Shown piece by piece: positions 51,563-58,865 of a DNA stretch of 59,479 nucleotides. The stretch is from Dissulfuribacter thermophilus. Its GTDB lineage: Bacteria; Desulfobacterota; Dissulfuribacteria; Dissulfuribacterales; Dissulfuribacteraceae. The position numbers and the translations under genes are program-made. Each line of letters begins with the position of its first letter. The first letter of the stretch is position 1. The notes under the pieces were generated by a model that was not told the DNA's origin, did no database searches, and saw only the letters and a list, made by a program, of their open reading frames with translations. The DNA lies in assembly GCF_001687335.1 (NCBI RefSeq), contig NZ_MAGO01000013.1, positions 1 to 59,479 on the forward strand, in the 5' to 3' direction.

Positions 51563-52399
51563 TTACCGTAGAATAGCAATAACTGTCAAAAGCATATAAG
51601 AGATTAACCAAGAAATCAGTATAAAGGCTGCAACTTTTTTTGCCCTTCGTATGCATAGTGCGCCAAATGATATTATTGAAACACCGGGAAATACAACTCC
51701 TGCCCAAAAGGGAGGAAGATATCTGAGTAGTTCTTGAATGCCTAAAAAGAACCACGGCCCTTTTACCAAATCCATTGTGATATCTTTTGGATCAAGTGGG
51801 GCAGGAACAAGGGATGAAAAAAGGATAGTGAGCGAAAAAGTGATGAAGAGTACATCGGCTCTAAGTATTGTCCTTCCCAAATGGTACCATGTGCCCAATA
51901 GCCAGAGTACAAAGGTAAAAAAGATGTGTACTACGTAGACCCTGTTGACTCCTTCATCGGCTAGGGCTAGAAGGAACCTGTCAATTGCATTTCCGATTCC
52001 TGGAATGGTCAAAAAGAGGTGCTCGGCAATGCGAGCAGCATCCTGTCCGGTTTGATCAAATCTCAAGATGTATCCAGAAAACAGGGCATATACCCCAAAA
52101 AAGAGGGTGGAGGTCAGGACCATCCAATAAAGAATTCCCTTTGAAGTTTTGCCAATTCTGTCGGTCTCTGGGATGTTTTTGTAGGCATGCCAGATGAGAA
52201 GGAGAAAAAAGCTCTGACTGGACCAAAAATGAAGGGATCTTAGAAATCGTCCAAAGGGTAGAAGAGCATCTATTGATACCGTAGAGACAAAGGGTGTAGA
52301 TGGATCGTATTGAAAGGCGAGAATAAAGCCACTAAGTCCTGACACAAATAGTGCTGCTAGGCACAGTTCGCCAGATCTTTTTGTTAGGGTTTGGATCAT
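51563..52399 (-). CDS. Cytochrome b (bc1/b6f-type) membrane subunit
   Basis: A 278-aa membrane protein with haem ligand histidines at 57 and 71 (SLHFWSSQSF, LIWHAYKN) and 158 and 173 (YVVHIFFTF, WYHLGRT). Spacing of 14 and 15 residues is the cytochrome b6 pattern, not the 14/14 of bc1. PAPLDPKDITMDLVKGPWFFLGIQELLRYLPP is a subunit IV-like start, so b6 and part of subunit IV are fused. The usual Qo-site PEWY is not seen (KGPW instead). With the Rieske protein it should oxidise menaquinol and pass electrons outward, but no cytochrome c1/f gene is adjacent. The start overlaps the Rieske stop by four bases. Confidence 0.9.
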   Translation of the reverse strand: MIQTLTKRSGELCLAALFVSGLSGFILAFQYDPSTPFVSTVSIDALLPFGRFLRSLHFWSSQSFFLLLIWHAYKNIPETDRIGKTSKGILYWMVLTSTLFFGVYALFSGYILRFDQTGQDAARIAEHLFLTIPGIGNAIDRFLLALADEGVNRVYVVHIFFTFVLWLLGTWYHLGRTILRADVLFITFSLTILFSSLVPAPLDPKDITMDLVKGPWFFLGIQELLRYLPPFWAGVVFPGVSIISFGALCIRRAKKVAAFILISWLISYMLLTVIAILR

Positions 52400-52809
52400 A
52401 CGTGCTTTGACCTCGGGATGATGATCTCATAGCCGCCTTCATTCCCAGTCAATTTATTGACTTCAAAGGTTTCTAGATCTCTTTTTGCAGGTCCCTTTAT
52501 GTATTTTCCATCCCATTCAAACATGCTTTGATGGCATGGGCACAGGAATTTTTTATTTGACTCTGAATATTTCAAGATACATCCAAGATGCGTACAGCGC
52601 CTTGAGACCGCAATTGGCCCAGTAGGTGTTTCGAAGAGAACGAATGCATCCTGTATGAGTGAATCTCCAGGCTTTAACTTCTTGAATATTCGGATCTTAA
52701 ACGGCGGTCTGTATCTTTTCTTTTCAATGAAAGCAAAGACAGGATATCCAAGTAGTGCAAATATGCCTGTTTTTAGGAGGACTCTTCTATTCATTTTCTT
52801 AATAGCCAC
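52396..52809 (-). CDS. Rieske 2Fe-2S protein
   Basis: A 137-aa protein with a twin-arginine-type N terminus (NRRVLLKTGIFALLGYPVFAF) serving as a membrane anchor and export signal. The Rieske ligands are CTHLGC (Cys72, His74, disulfide Cys77) and CPCHQS (Cys90, disulfide Cys92, His93). Short form compared with bc1 Rieske proteins. It overlaps cytochrome b by four bases and the DUF2905 gene by 19 bases, so all are translated from one message. It forms the iron-sulfur part of a cytochrome bc-type complex in the membrane with the periplasmic head outside. Confidence 0.92.
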   Translation of the reverse strand: MAIKKMNRRVLLKTGIFALLGYPVFAFIEKKRYRPPFKIRIFKKLKPGDSLIQDAFVLFETPTGPIAVSRRCTHLGCILKYSESNKKFLCPCHQSMFEWDGKYIKGPAKRDLETFEVNKLTGNEGGYEIIIPRSKHV

Positions 52810-53012
52810 ATAATTAGAGTGAGAACAACGCTTAAAAGAATACTGGTGCCCAGGGGAAAGTAAAAGTGAAAGTTGCCCCTATGATATGCTATGTCTCCTG
52901 GTAGTCTACCAAGGAAAGGGATCTTAGCGCCAAAAGAGAAAATAAGCCCAACAACGACTAGTATGATACCCAAAAAAATGAGTACTTTTCCCATTTCAAA
53001 CAATGGATTCAT
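52791..53012 (-). CDS. DUF2905 small membrane protein
   Basis: A 73-aa protein with two membrane segments (LIFLGIILVVVGLIFSFG at residues 10-27 and PLGTSILLSVVLTLIMWLL near the end). GRLPGDIAYHRGNFHFYFPLG between them is diagnostic of DUF2905, a family of unknown role common in bacteria. It is embedded in an overlapping gene row: 17 bases over the queH end and 19 bases over the Rieske start. The overlap suggests constant co-expression but no functional link is known. Confidence 0.88.
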   Translation of the reverse strand: MNPLFEMGKVLIFLGIILVVVGLIFSFGAKIPFLGRLPGDIAYHRGNFHFYFPLGTSILLSVVLTLIMWLLRK

Positions 53013-53604
53013 ATGCCTCGTATTCCTCCTTAAAGCGCTTTTTCATCCTATCTATTCTTTTTTGGTATCGTTCTTTTTCACTTATAATACATCCACAATA
53101 TGGTTGCATGTAGATGCCTATCCGTCTTGCCTCATCCTTTCCCTCTTTCCAGCCCTCTCTAAAATCCTCATAGAAGAATTCAATTCCAATTTCTTCAGAT
53201 ATCTTCTCTGAAATTTGTTTTATTGCTTGGTGATCCTGGTATACAGAGTAAAGCAGAGTAGTGGAAAAAACCTTAAAACCAAGCCTCTTTGCCTCCAGGG
53301 CAGTTACTATAAGTCTCATTGAATAGCATGCATGACACCTCTTGGGACGCTCAAGCCCAGCACTGGTCACCTCTTTTAGCCATTCTTCGAAGTCATAGCC
53401 CTTTGGGTGAAATACTACAGAGAAATTAAGGATTTCTTTAATTTCTTCAAGGGCCTGAACTCTCTGCTCATATTCCCTGAACGGATGGATGTTTGGATTG
53501 AAAAAGAAACCTGTAAATTGAATTCCTTTTTCTCTCAATACCTTAACAGGATAAATAGCACATGGACCACAACATATATGAAGTAAGATCTTGTTCGAAG
53601 TCAT
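52996..53604 (-). CDS. queH: Epoxyqueuosine reductase QueH
   Basis: A 202-aa non-B12 enzyme that performs the last step of queuosine synthesis in tRNA. ILLHICCGPCAIYPVKVLREKG holds the paired cysteines, RPKRCHACYSMRL the second pair, and YMQPYCGCIISEKERYQKR the last, all of the QueH (DUF208) pattern for iron-sulfur and metal binding. I choose ATG 53604: it lies just past the nnr stop, matches the family start, and has TAGGA upstream. The longer frame to 53631 adds nine unusual residues overlapping nnr. It is the second gene of the nnr-queH-DUF2905-Rieske-cytochrome b row. Confidence 0.9.
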   Translation of the reverse strand: MTSNKILLHICCGPCAIYPVKVLREKGIQFTGFFFNPNIHPFREYEQRVQALEEIKEILNFSVVFHPKGYDFEEWLKEVTSAGLERPKRCHACYSMRLIVTALEAKRLGFKVFSTTLLYSVYQDHQAIKQISEKISEEIGIEFFYEDFREGWKEGKDEARRIGIYMQPYCGCIISEKERYQKRIDRMKKRFKEEYEAYESIV

Positions 53605-53606
53605 CT

Positions 53607-55163
53607 TTAGCATCCTACCAATTGTTTCCAAACTGTTGGGAGTATTTCACACAGTTCTGTTGCAGTGAATCCAAAAGGACCTTTAACCTTTTTTAGGATG
53701 TCGGCACAAAGGCCGTGCACGTATACACCGATTCGCGCTGCATCATAAGGGGTGTAACCCTGGGCTAGAAGACCACCAATAATTCCAGATAAAGCATCTC
53801 CCATGCCTCCCTGGCCCATTCCTGAATTACCCGTTGGATTGACAGAGAATCTCCCTGAAGGCTCTGCTATTATGGTCCTCGCACCCTTAAGGACGACTAT
53901 TGAGTCTGTATCTTTTGAAAGGCTGGTGGCCATATGTAATCTGTTTTCCTGTACTTCACTGGTGGAACAACCCATTAGCCTTGCCATCTCTCCTGGATGC
54001 GGTGTTAGGACTCTAGGTGCTTTTTTCTCTTTCAATATAGAAAGGTCTTCTGAAAGGGTGGTGAGGGCATCTGCATCTATAACCATTGGAAGTCTACATT
54101 CAGTTATGAGCCATTTTTGAAGCTCTTTTGAGGCAAGGCTCAGTCCTATACCAGGGCCAAGTACCACTGATTTCTTTTTCTCGAGGAATTCAATGAGTTC
54201 GTCCCTGGCCTTTTCGCTGACTTCTCCAGTTTGAGCCGCATCAGAGAGCCATAAGGTCATGACTTCAGGGGGAATTATTTTTGAAATGGTATCTTGTGCA
54301 CACTTTGGAGACGCAACAGTGACTAGGCCGGACCCGGCCCTGAGGGCGCCGTGAGCTGCAAGTGCTGCCGCACCTGTCTTTCCCCTGGAGCCAGCTACTA
54401 TTACGGCGTGTCCAAAGGTGCCTTTGTGCCCCCATGGCGGCCTTTCTTTCATCAGTCCCTTTATAGTGTCTTTGTCTAGAAGTTCTCCTTTAATATCAGC
54501 ATCTTTTATTGCTTTAACAGGGATTCCGATATCCACTATCTCAAGCTCTCCTGTGTAAAAAGCACCAGGAGAAAGGATGTGTCCGATCTTGGGAAGGGCC
54601 ATGGTAATAGTCAGGTCTGCTTTTACAGCGGTACCAAGGGGGAGCCCCGTGTCTGATGAAAGACCAGAGGGGATATCTACAGAAGCAGTGGCAATTTGAG
54701 CCTCGTTTATTGCATTGATTATGGCCTTAAATCTTCCTTCAACTGGTCTTTTAAGGCCTGTTCCAAATATGGCGTCAATGATCAAGCCGAATCTATTTAG
54801 TTCTTTAGTAGCACTGGCCACATCTTCATCCAGAATATATCGTATGGTGAGATCCAGTTTTTCAATAATCTTCAGATTTACAAGGGCATCACCTTTAAAT
54901 TTTTCTCTGCTCGATAGGATCCAGACCTCGAGGGGATATCCCTTTTGATGGAGTTTCCGTGCAACTACGAAACCATCCCCTCCGTTGTTGCCTGGGCCAG
55001 CGACAATGAGCGTGCCTTTTTTGAGCTCACTGGGATAGTGTCGCTGGATAGCCTCGAACACACCTGTTCCCGCGTTTTCCATGAGTATGAGGCCAGCAAT
55101 TCCATAGTCCTCTATGGCTTCTCGATCAAGACGTTGCATCTGGCTTGTATTTACGGCCTTCAT
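53607..55163 (-). CDS. nnr: Bifunctional NAD(P)H-hydrate epimerase/dehydratase
   Basis: A 518-aa fusion that repairs hydrated NAD(P)H. The N-terminal YjeF domain has EDYGIAGLILMENAGTGVFEA and VAGPGNNGGDGFVVARKL; VSLDIPSGLSSDTG-type sequence appears as ASVDIPSGLSSDTGLPLG. The C-terminal carbohydrate-kinase-like dehydratase has GHAVIVAGSRGKTGAAALAAHGALRAGSGLV, LTPHPGEMARLMG and GNSGMGQGGMGDALSGIIGGLLAQG. I use ATG 55163 because AAGGAGA precedes it and the YjeF domain starts there; 40 residues further upstream in the longest frame run into the palindromic element and are not real. First gene of the overlapping row ending with cytochrome b. Confidence 0.94.
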   Translation of the reverse strand: MKAVNTSQMQRLDREAIEDYGIAGLILMENAGTGVFEAIQRHYPSELKKGTLIVAGPGNNGGDGFVVARKLHQKGYPLEVWILSSREKFKGDALVNLKIIEKLDLTIRYILDEDVASATKELNRFGLIIDAIFGTGLKRPVEGRFKAIINAINEAQIATASVDIPSGLSSDTGLPLGTAVKADLTITMALPKIGHILSPGAFYTGELEIVDIGIPVKAIKDADIKGELLDKDTIKGLMKERPPWGHKGTFGHAVIVAGSRGKTGAAALAAHGALRAGSGLVTVASPKCAQDTISKIIPPEVMTLWLSDAAQTGEVSEKARDELIEFLEKKKSVVLGPGIGLSLASKELQKWLITECRLPMVIDADALTTLSEDLSILKEKKAPRVLTPHPGEMARLMGCSTSEVQENRLHMATSLSKDTDSIVVLKGARTIIAEPSGRFSVNPTGNSGMGQGGMGDALSGIIGGLLAQGYTPYDAARIGVYVHGLCADILKKVKGPFGFTATELCEILPTVWKQLVGC

Positions 55164-55191
55164 AGCGATCTCCTTAACAAATATTGTATTT

Positions 55192-55450
55192 AACCTAAAT
55201 CCTGCACGGCAAAAGGGGGCAAAAATTTTTTTAAGCATTATATCAGCCAGTTGCTTGACAAAAACCATAGCTTTAAACTTCACTGTTTAAATGAGTATGG
55301 AACCCATTTGGTTTTGCCCCTTTTGCCGCCCTTCGGGATTGGCGATTTTGCCCAATCTTCTTTGTTGCTCGGGGCTCGTAGTACCAAAGTACGCCTTCGC
55401 CCCTCGCGCCTCGAATCTTGGGCAAACTCGCCAATTGCAGGATTTAGGTT
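55192..55450. repeat. 259-bp palindromic intergenic element, copy 2
   Basis: Ends are AACCTAAATCCTGCA and TGCAGGATTTAGGTT, a perfect 15-bp inverted repeat. Compared with copy 1, two bases differ on the left end (TA to CC) and the matching two differ on the right (TA to GG), so pairing is kept. The inner arms GGCAAAAGGGGGCAAAA and TTTTGCCCCTTTTGCC, the block GGGATTGGCGATTTT, the hairpin GTAC-CAAA-GTAC and ACTCGCCAATTGCA correspond to copy 1, while the centre is unrelated. It lies between nnr and the comF remnant. Confidence 0.85.
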
Positions 55451-56203
55451 TAAACTTTACTCAATGTCCGTGCATAGGTTACTACGTGGACCGAGGCTGC
55501 ACCAGCCTTTCTCAAGGCAAGAGTGGCTTCTTTTGAGGTTGCCCCAGTGGTAAGGACATCATCAAATAAGAGCACACTTTTTCCCTTTATCCTTTTGGGA
55601 TCTGCCCAAAAGACTCCTTTGACATTTTTGAGTCTATCTTTTCGAGAAAGTTCAGATTGTGCAGGGGTATCTTTGATCTTTTTGAGGCAAAAAGGATCAA
55701 TTTTGTCCTGTTGAACTGCGTTGATCCCATAGATGAGTTCAAGACACTGGTTAAAGCCGCGTTCTCTGAGTTTTTTTTAGAAAGGGGCATCGGACAAACG
55801 ATATCTGCCTCTAAGTTGAGATTCTTAAAGGAATCTTGAGCCAGATATTGAAGACCCCGTAGGGCCTGGCACTTTCCATTGAACTTAAAAGCATGGATAA
55901 GACTCTTTATGGTATCAGAATAGAGGAAAAGGCTTCTAAGGCTATCCCAAGGCGGCGGATTTTTTATGCAATTTCCGCAGATCCTGTTTGGTCCTTTCGG
56001 GGATCTAAAAGGTATTCCGCATACAAGGCACACAGGGGAGGGGCAATTGAATGAATGGCCCCTTTGCATTTACTGCAAAGGGGCTCATTACAAAAGACAT
56101 CTAGATACTTACCGCAGTTTGCACACCGTGGCGGTATAATTAAGTTTAAAACTACTTTTTTTAAATACTTATTGGTCCATGGACTCCACAATTGAGCTTG
56201 CAA
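55450..56203 (-). pseudogene. comF: comF-family gene split by two frameshifts
   Basis: Three pieces in different frames together make a ComF phosphoribosyltransferase. Piece 1 (from TTG 56203) has PRCANCGKYLDVFCNEPLCSKC, a zinc ribbon. Piece 2 has VCLVCGIPFRSP, then LFLYSDTIKSLIHAFKFNG and ADIVCPMPLSKK. Piece 3, reading LRERGFNQCLELI then GKSVLLFDDVLTTGATSKEAT, is the PRPP-binding end and stops at 55450. The first shift lies at CCTCCCCTG near 56034, the second at an A8 run near 55775. Both need a -1 change to restore the frame. ComF normally aids DNA uptake. The gene may be dead, or one site may be translated by -1 slippage. It overlaps the icd end. Confidence 0.8.
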
Positions 56204-57392
56204 ATTCAGAGCATTTTACCTCTGTTGCCCCTTCAATCTGACGAGCTAAGTCATAGGTCACACGCTTTTTGGCAATTGCTGCCTCCAGGGCGTTGTGTAC
56301 AAGATCCCTTGCCTCGGTCCAACCAAGGTATTCGAGCATCATGGCCCCAGACAAGATTAGAGAGCCTGGATTGACCTTGTCTAGCCCTGTATATTTGGGC
56401 GCAGTCCCATGGGTGGCTTCAAATAGGGCGTATCCGTCTCCGATATTTGCCCCAGGAGCCATCCCAAGACCGCCTACCTGTGCTGCCAATGCATCACTCA
56501 TGTAATCACCATTTAGATTTGGCATGGCAAGGACGTCGTATTCTCTGGGTCGTAAGAGTATCTGCTGGAACATGGCGTCTGCAATTCGGTCCTTGATAAC
56601 TATCTTTCCCTCTGGGAGGTTGCCATCGAATTTTTCCCATAGATCCTGCTCTGTGATTACGGTGTCGGCAAACTCTTCCTTTGCCAGTTCATATCCCCAG
56701 TTCCTGAATGCTCCCTCTGTGTACTTCATGATATTGCCCTTGTGGACCAGGGTAACACTCTTTCTACCATTGCTGAGGGCATAATTTATGGCCTTTCTTA
56801 CAAGCCTTTTTGTGCCAAATATGCTTATTGGCTTAATGCCAATACCAGAATCTTCCCTGACATTTGCCCTCATTGTATCCTTTAAAAACTCTATTACTTT
56901 TTTTGCCTCATCACTTCCCTGAGGCCATTCGATCCCGGCATATACGTCTTCAGTGTTTTCCCTGAAGATGACCATGTCCACTGCCTCAGGGTGCTTTACA
57001 GGACTGGGAACCCCTTTGAAGTACCTTACTGGCCTTACGCAGGCGTAAAGATCGAGTTCTTGGCGCAAGGTGACATTGAGACTCCTGATGCCCTCTCCAA
57101 CAGGTGTTGTAAGAGGTCCTTTAATGGCAACTACATATTCCTTGATGGCATCTAGGGTCTCTTTTGGGAGCCATTCACCAGTCTTGTCCTTGGCCTTTTC
57201 TCCAGCGTAGATCTCGAGCCACTGGATCTTTCTCTTTCCGCCATATGCCTTTTCTACAGCGGCATCAATGACCATTTGGGTGGCCCTCCATATGTCAGGG
57301 CCGATACCGTCTCCTTCAATAAAGGGTATGATTGGATTGTCTGGGCAAACAATGCTTCCATCATTGTTAAGGGTAATCTTTTGTGCTTCCAT
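56169..57392 (-). CDS. icd: Isocitrate dehydrogenase (NADP+-type)
   Basis: A 407-aa TCA-cycle enzyme converting isocitrate to 2-oxoglutarate. [36 protein letters not shown] with Ser104 at the site phosphorylated in E. coli, [36 protein letters not shown] and [21 protein letters not shown] are all present. Lys and Tyr in [10 protein letters not shown] fit NADP specificity. The length is that of the bacterial homodimeric type. A TTGACT/TAGTTT pair lies 33 bases or more upstream. Kinase/phosphatase aceK is not in the window. Confidence 0.96.
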   Translation of the reverse strand: MEAQKITLNNDGSIVCPDNPIIPFIEGDGIGPDIWRATQMVIDAAVEKAYGGKRKIQWLEIYAGEKAKDKTGEWLPKETLDAIKEYVVAIKGPLTTPVGEGIRSLNVTLRQELDLYACVRPVRYFKGVPSPVKHPEAVDMVIFRENTEDVYAGIEWPQGSDEAKKVIEFLKDTMRANVREDSGIGIKPISIFGTKRLVRKAINYALSNGRKSVTLVHKGNIMKYTEGAFRNWGYELAKEEFADTVITEQDLWEKFDGNLPEGKIVIKDRIADAMFQQILLRPREYDVLAMPNLNGDYMSDALAAQVGGLGMAPGANIGDGYALFEATHGTAPKYTGLDKVNPGSLILSGAMMLEYLGWTEARDLVHNALEAAIAKKRVTYDLARQIEGATEVKCSEFASSIVESMDQ

Positions 57393-57424
57393 GGCCTCAC
57401 TCCTTATGAATTTGGATTCGGCAG

Positions 57425-57453
57425 AAACTAAAACAAGTCCTGGCTTTAGTCAA
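57425..57453 (-). promoter_or_regulatory. Candidate icd promoter
   Basis: On the minus strand TTGACT (57453-57448) and TAGTTT (57430-57425) are 17 bases apart, 33 bases before the icd start. The -10 box is a poor match to consensus, so this is tentative. Confidence 0.3.
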
Positions 57454-57940
57454 ATTCAAATTAGCCTTTTTTGAGGCCCAAAATTATACCTGTCTAATAC
57501 TTAGTTAGTGTTTTTACAGGTATTTTAATAGCCTCAAATAGAGAGAGTGAATCTCTTAACCGCTTGTTAGATAATATTTAAAATCCTCAAGGATGTCAAA
57601 AAAATATAAATTTTCAGCCTGATTCCTTTCTGGAAATCTATTCCCCTCAAAAAATCTAGTTACAGGAAAATAGTGGGAGGCGTTCGGTGGATCTTTTCGA
57701 TATCGTGCACCTTGCAGTAAAAAGAAGCCACTGGGGGGTAGCTTGCGCTTGTCTTGGAGGATAAAACGGTTAAGACCAAGCATTGAATGGATGATGGCAA
57801 AAGGGACACTAAGACAAGTAGATGTGCGTAGTCAATTCTTGGTGGATTCTAGCCAACTGCTCAGTGCGGACTCGCATGCTGGGTGGTGTGGGGAGGGCGG
57901 GGAAAACCCCGCCTTTACCCGATTTATACTTTCTTTTATT
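57454..57940. other. Intergenic region with a G+C-rich hairpin
   Basis: No convincing gene. A 75-codon minus-strand frame (57556-57783) reads somewhat protein-like near its end (PPNASHYFPVTRFFEGNRFP) but has no ribosome-binding site and may be a remnant. GGCGGGG-AAAA-CCCCGCC (57896-57913) with flanking GGGTGGTGTGG and TTTACCCGATT forms a strong hairpin. It recalls conserved sequence I associate with the 3' part of some mobile elements, possibly group II introns; this is from memory. Confidence 0.4.
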
Positions 57941-58246
57941 TCATAATAATGCCTCTAAACCCTTTCGTTCCATGATATCTAGTAACTTACGGGCTGCTCC
58001 TGTTGGCCTCTTAAGACCTTGCTCCCACTTTTGAACTGTAGATGGACTTATGTTAAATAAACTTGCCAGTGCAGCTTGGCTTAACTTGAACCTCTTTCTA
58101 ATAGAAATAATCTTTTCTGGAGGATAGTCTTTCACCTCTGGTAGACAAAGCTTCTCAATATTTTTCATTGTTATATCATCCACTAAACCACTTTTATTGA
58201 GATCCTTAACTGTATTCATTATTGATTTAGTTATCGATTCTCTCAT
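57941..58246 (-). CDS. HigA/NadS-type antitoxin with HTH domain
   Basis: A 101-aa protein. The N-terminal half is helical (SIMNTVKDLNKSGLVDDITM, then LCLPEV) and the C-terminal half is a Cro/C1-type helix-turn-helix (IISIRKRFKLSQAALASLFNISPSTVQKWEQGLKRPTGAARKLL). This arrangement is that of HigA-like antitoxins whose gene follows the toxin gene. It begins two bases after the toxin stop, so the pair is one transcription unit and the antitoxin should repress it by binding the palindrome at 58621-58641. The WEQG-rich end is typical of NadS-type proteins. Confidence 0.88.
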   Translation of the reverse strand: MRESITKSIMNTVKDLNKSGLVDDITMKNIEKLCLPEVKDYPPEKIISIRKRFKLSQAALASLFNISPSTVQKWEQGLKRPTGAARKLLDIMERKGLEALL

Positions 58247-58248
58247 TT

Positions 58249-58611
58249 TTACACCTCTATGAAATCCCCATTTTTAATGGCTATCCTTATTTGTTCGGAG
58301 GTTAACCCGAGAAGTATCTTCGAAAATTCTCTCAACGCATGAAGTTCTCTTTTGGATAAAGAAGATTTTTCATTTTTTGCAAATCCATGTATAAAAATGG
58401 CTCTATCCCCTTTTTTATAGCAAATTATCATTCTGGCACTGCCTCTTTTACCTTTGCCTATAAATCGAACTCGCTTCTTGTAAAGATTACCACCTAAGCT
58501 AGCTTCGTATTTTCCTTTTTCTATTTCATCCAAAGCGCCCTTCAATGCTTCATCAAGCAATTGTTGTTTGGATGCCCATTTTGCAAAAGTTTTTGTCATT
58601 AATCTGAACAT
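58249..58611 (-). CDS. RelE/HigB-like toxin
   Basis: A 120-aa protein of the HigB-like group of RelE-fold mRNA interferases: MTKTFAKWASKQQLLDEALKGALDEIEKGKYEASLGGNLYKKRV at the start, then GKRGSARMIICYKKGDRAIFIHGFAKNEKSSLSKREL. This pattern (GGxxYKKR, YxKGDRAxFxxGFAKNE) is characteristic of the toxin of the toxin-first pairs in many proteobacteria. It cuts mRNA at the ribosome. Start is ATG 58611 or ATG 58599. The antitoxin follows by two bases. A perfect palindrome lies 9 bases upstream of 58611, the likely operator. Confidence 0.88.
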   Translation of the reverse strand: MFRLMTKTFAKWASKQQLLDEALKGALDEIEKGKYEASLGGNLYKKRVRFIGKGKRGSARMIICYKKGDRAIFIHGFAKNEKSSLSKRELHALREFSKILLGLTSEQIRIAIKNGDFIEV

Positions 58612-58620
58612 ATACTATAT

Positions 58621-58641
58621 GTATATCACTGAGTGATATAC
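58621..58641. promoter_or_regulatory. Perfect palindrome, likely toxin-antitoxin operator
   Basis: GTATATCACT (58621-58630) and AGTGATATAC (58632-58641) are perfect inverted repeats around a single G. Being directly upstream of the toxin start, it fits an operator bound by the antitoxin HTH. A related TATACTATATGTATA stretch overlaps its left side. Confidence 0.6.
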
Positions 58642-58737
58642 TTGGCAACATATTTCCTTGGCCTTAGATATTGGCCTGTAATCAAATATAATTTAGCTGT
58701 CCATGAGGTCCGGCTAAATGCCCTTTTTTAGCACAAT

Positions 58738-58865
58738 GTTGTGGCTCAGGGGCGGCAAACAGTGCGGGGCAACCAACTGCGAATTACCACCAGACCATAT
58801 GCGGGACACTGGCTTGGAAAAAAACGCCACGCTGTTTGCCGTCCATTGCAGCCGATTGTTATGTT
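58738..58865 (-). other. attC-like imperfect palindrome
   Basis: On the minus strand the HEPN-like gene stops within ACATAACAATCGG, like the end of an integron cassette where the stop overlaps the R-type box. CGGCAAACAG (58753-58762) and CTGTTTGCCG (58832-58841) form the large stem about 70 bases apart, with further partial pairing toward GCCGCC...GAGCC. The opposite box is not a clean match to the canonical GTTRRRY, so this may be a decayed or divergent attC, or an unrelated palindrome. Confidence 0.35.
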
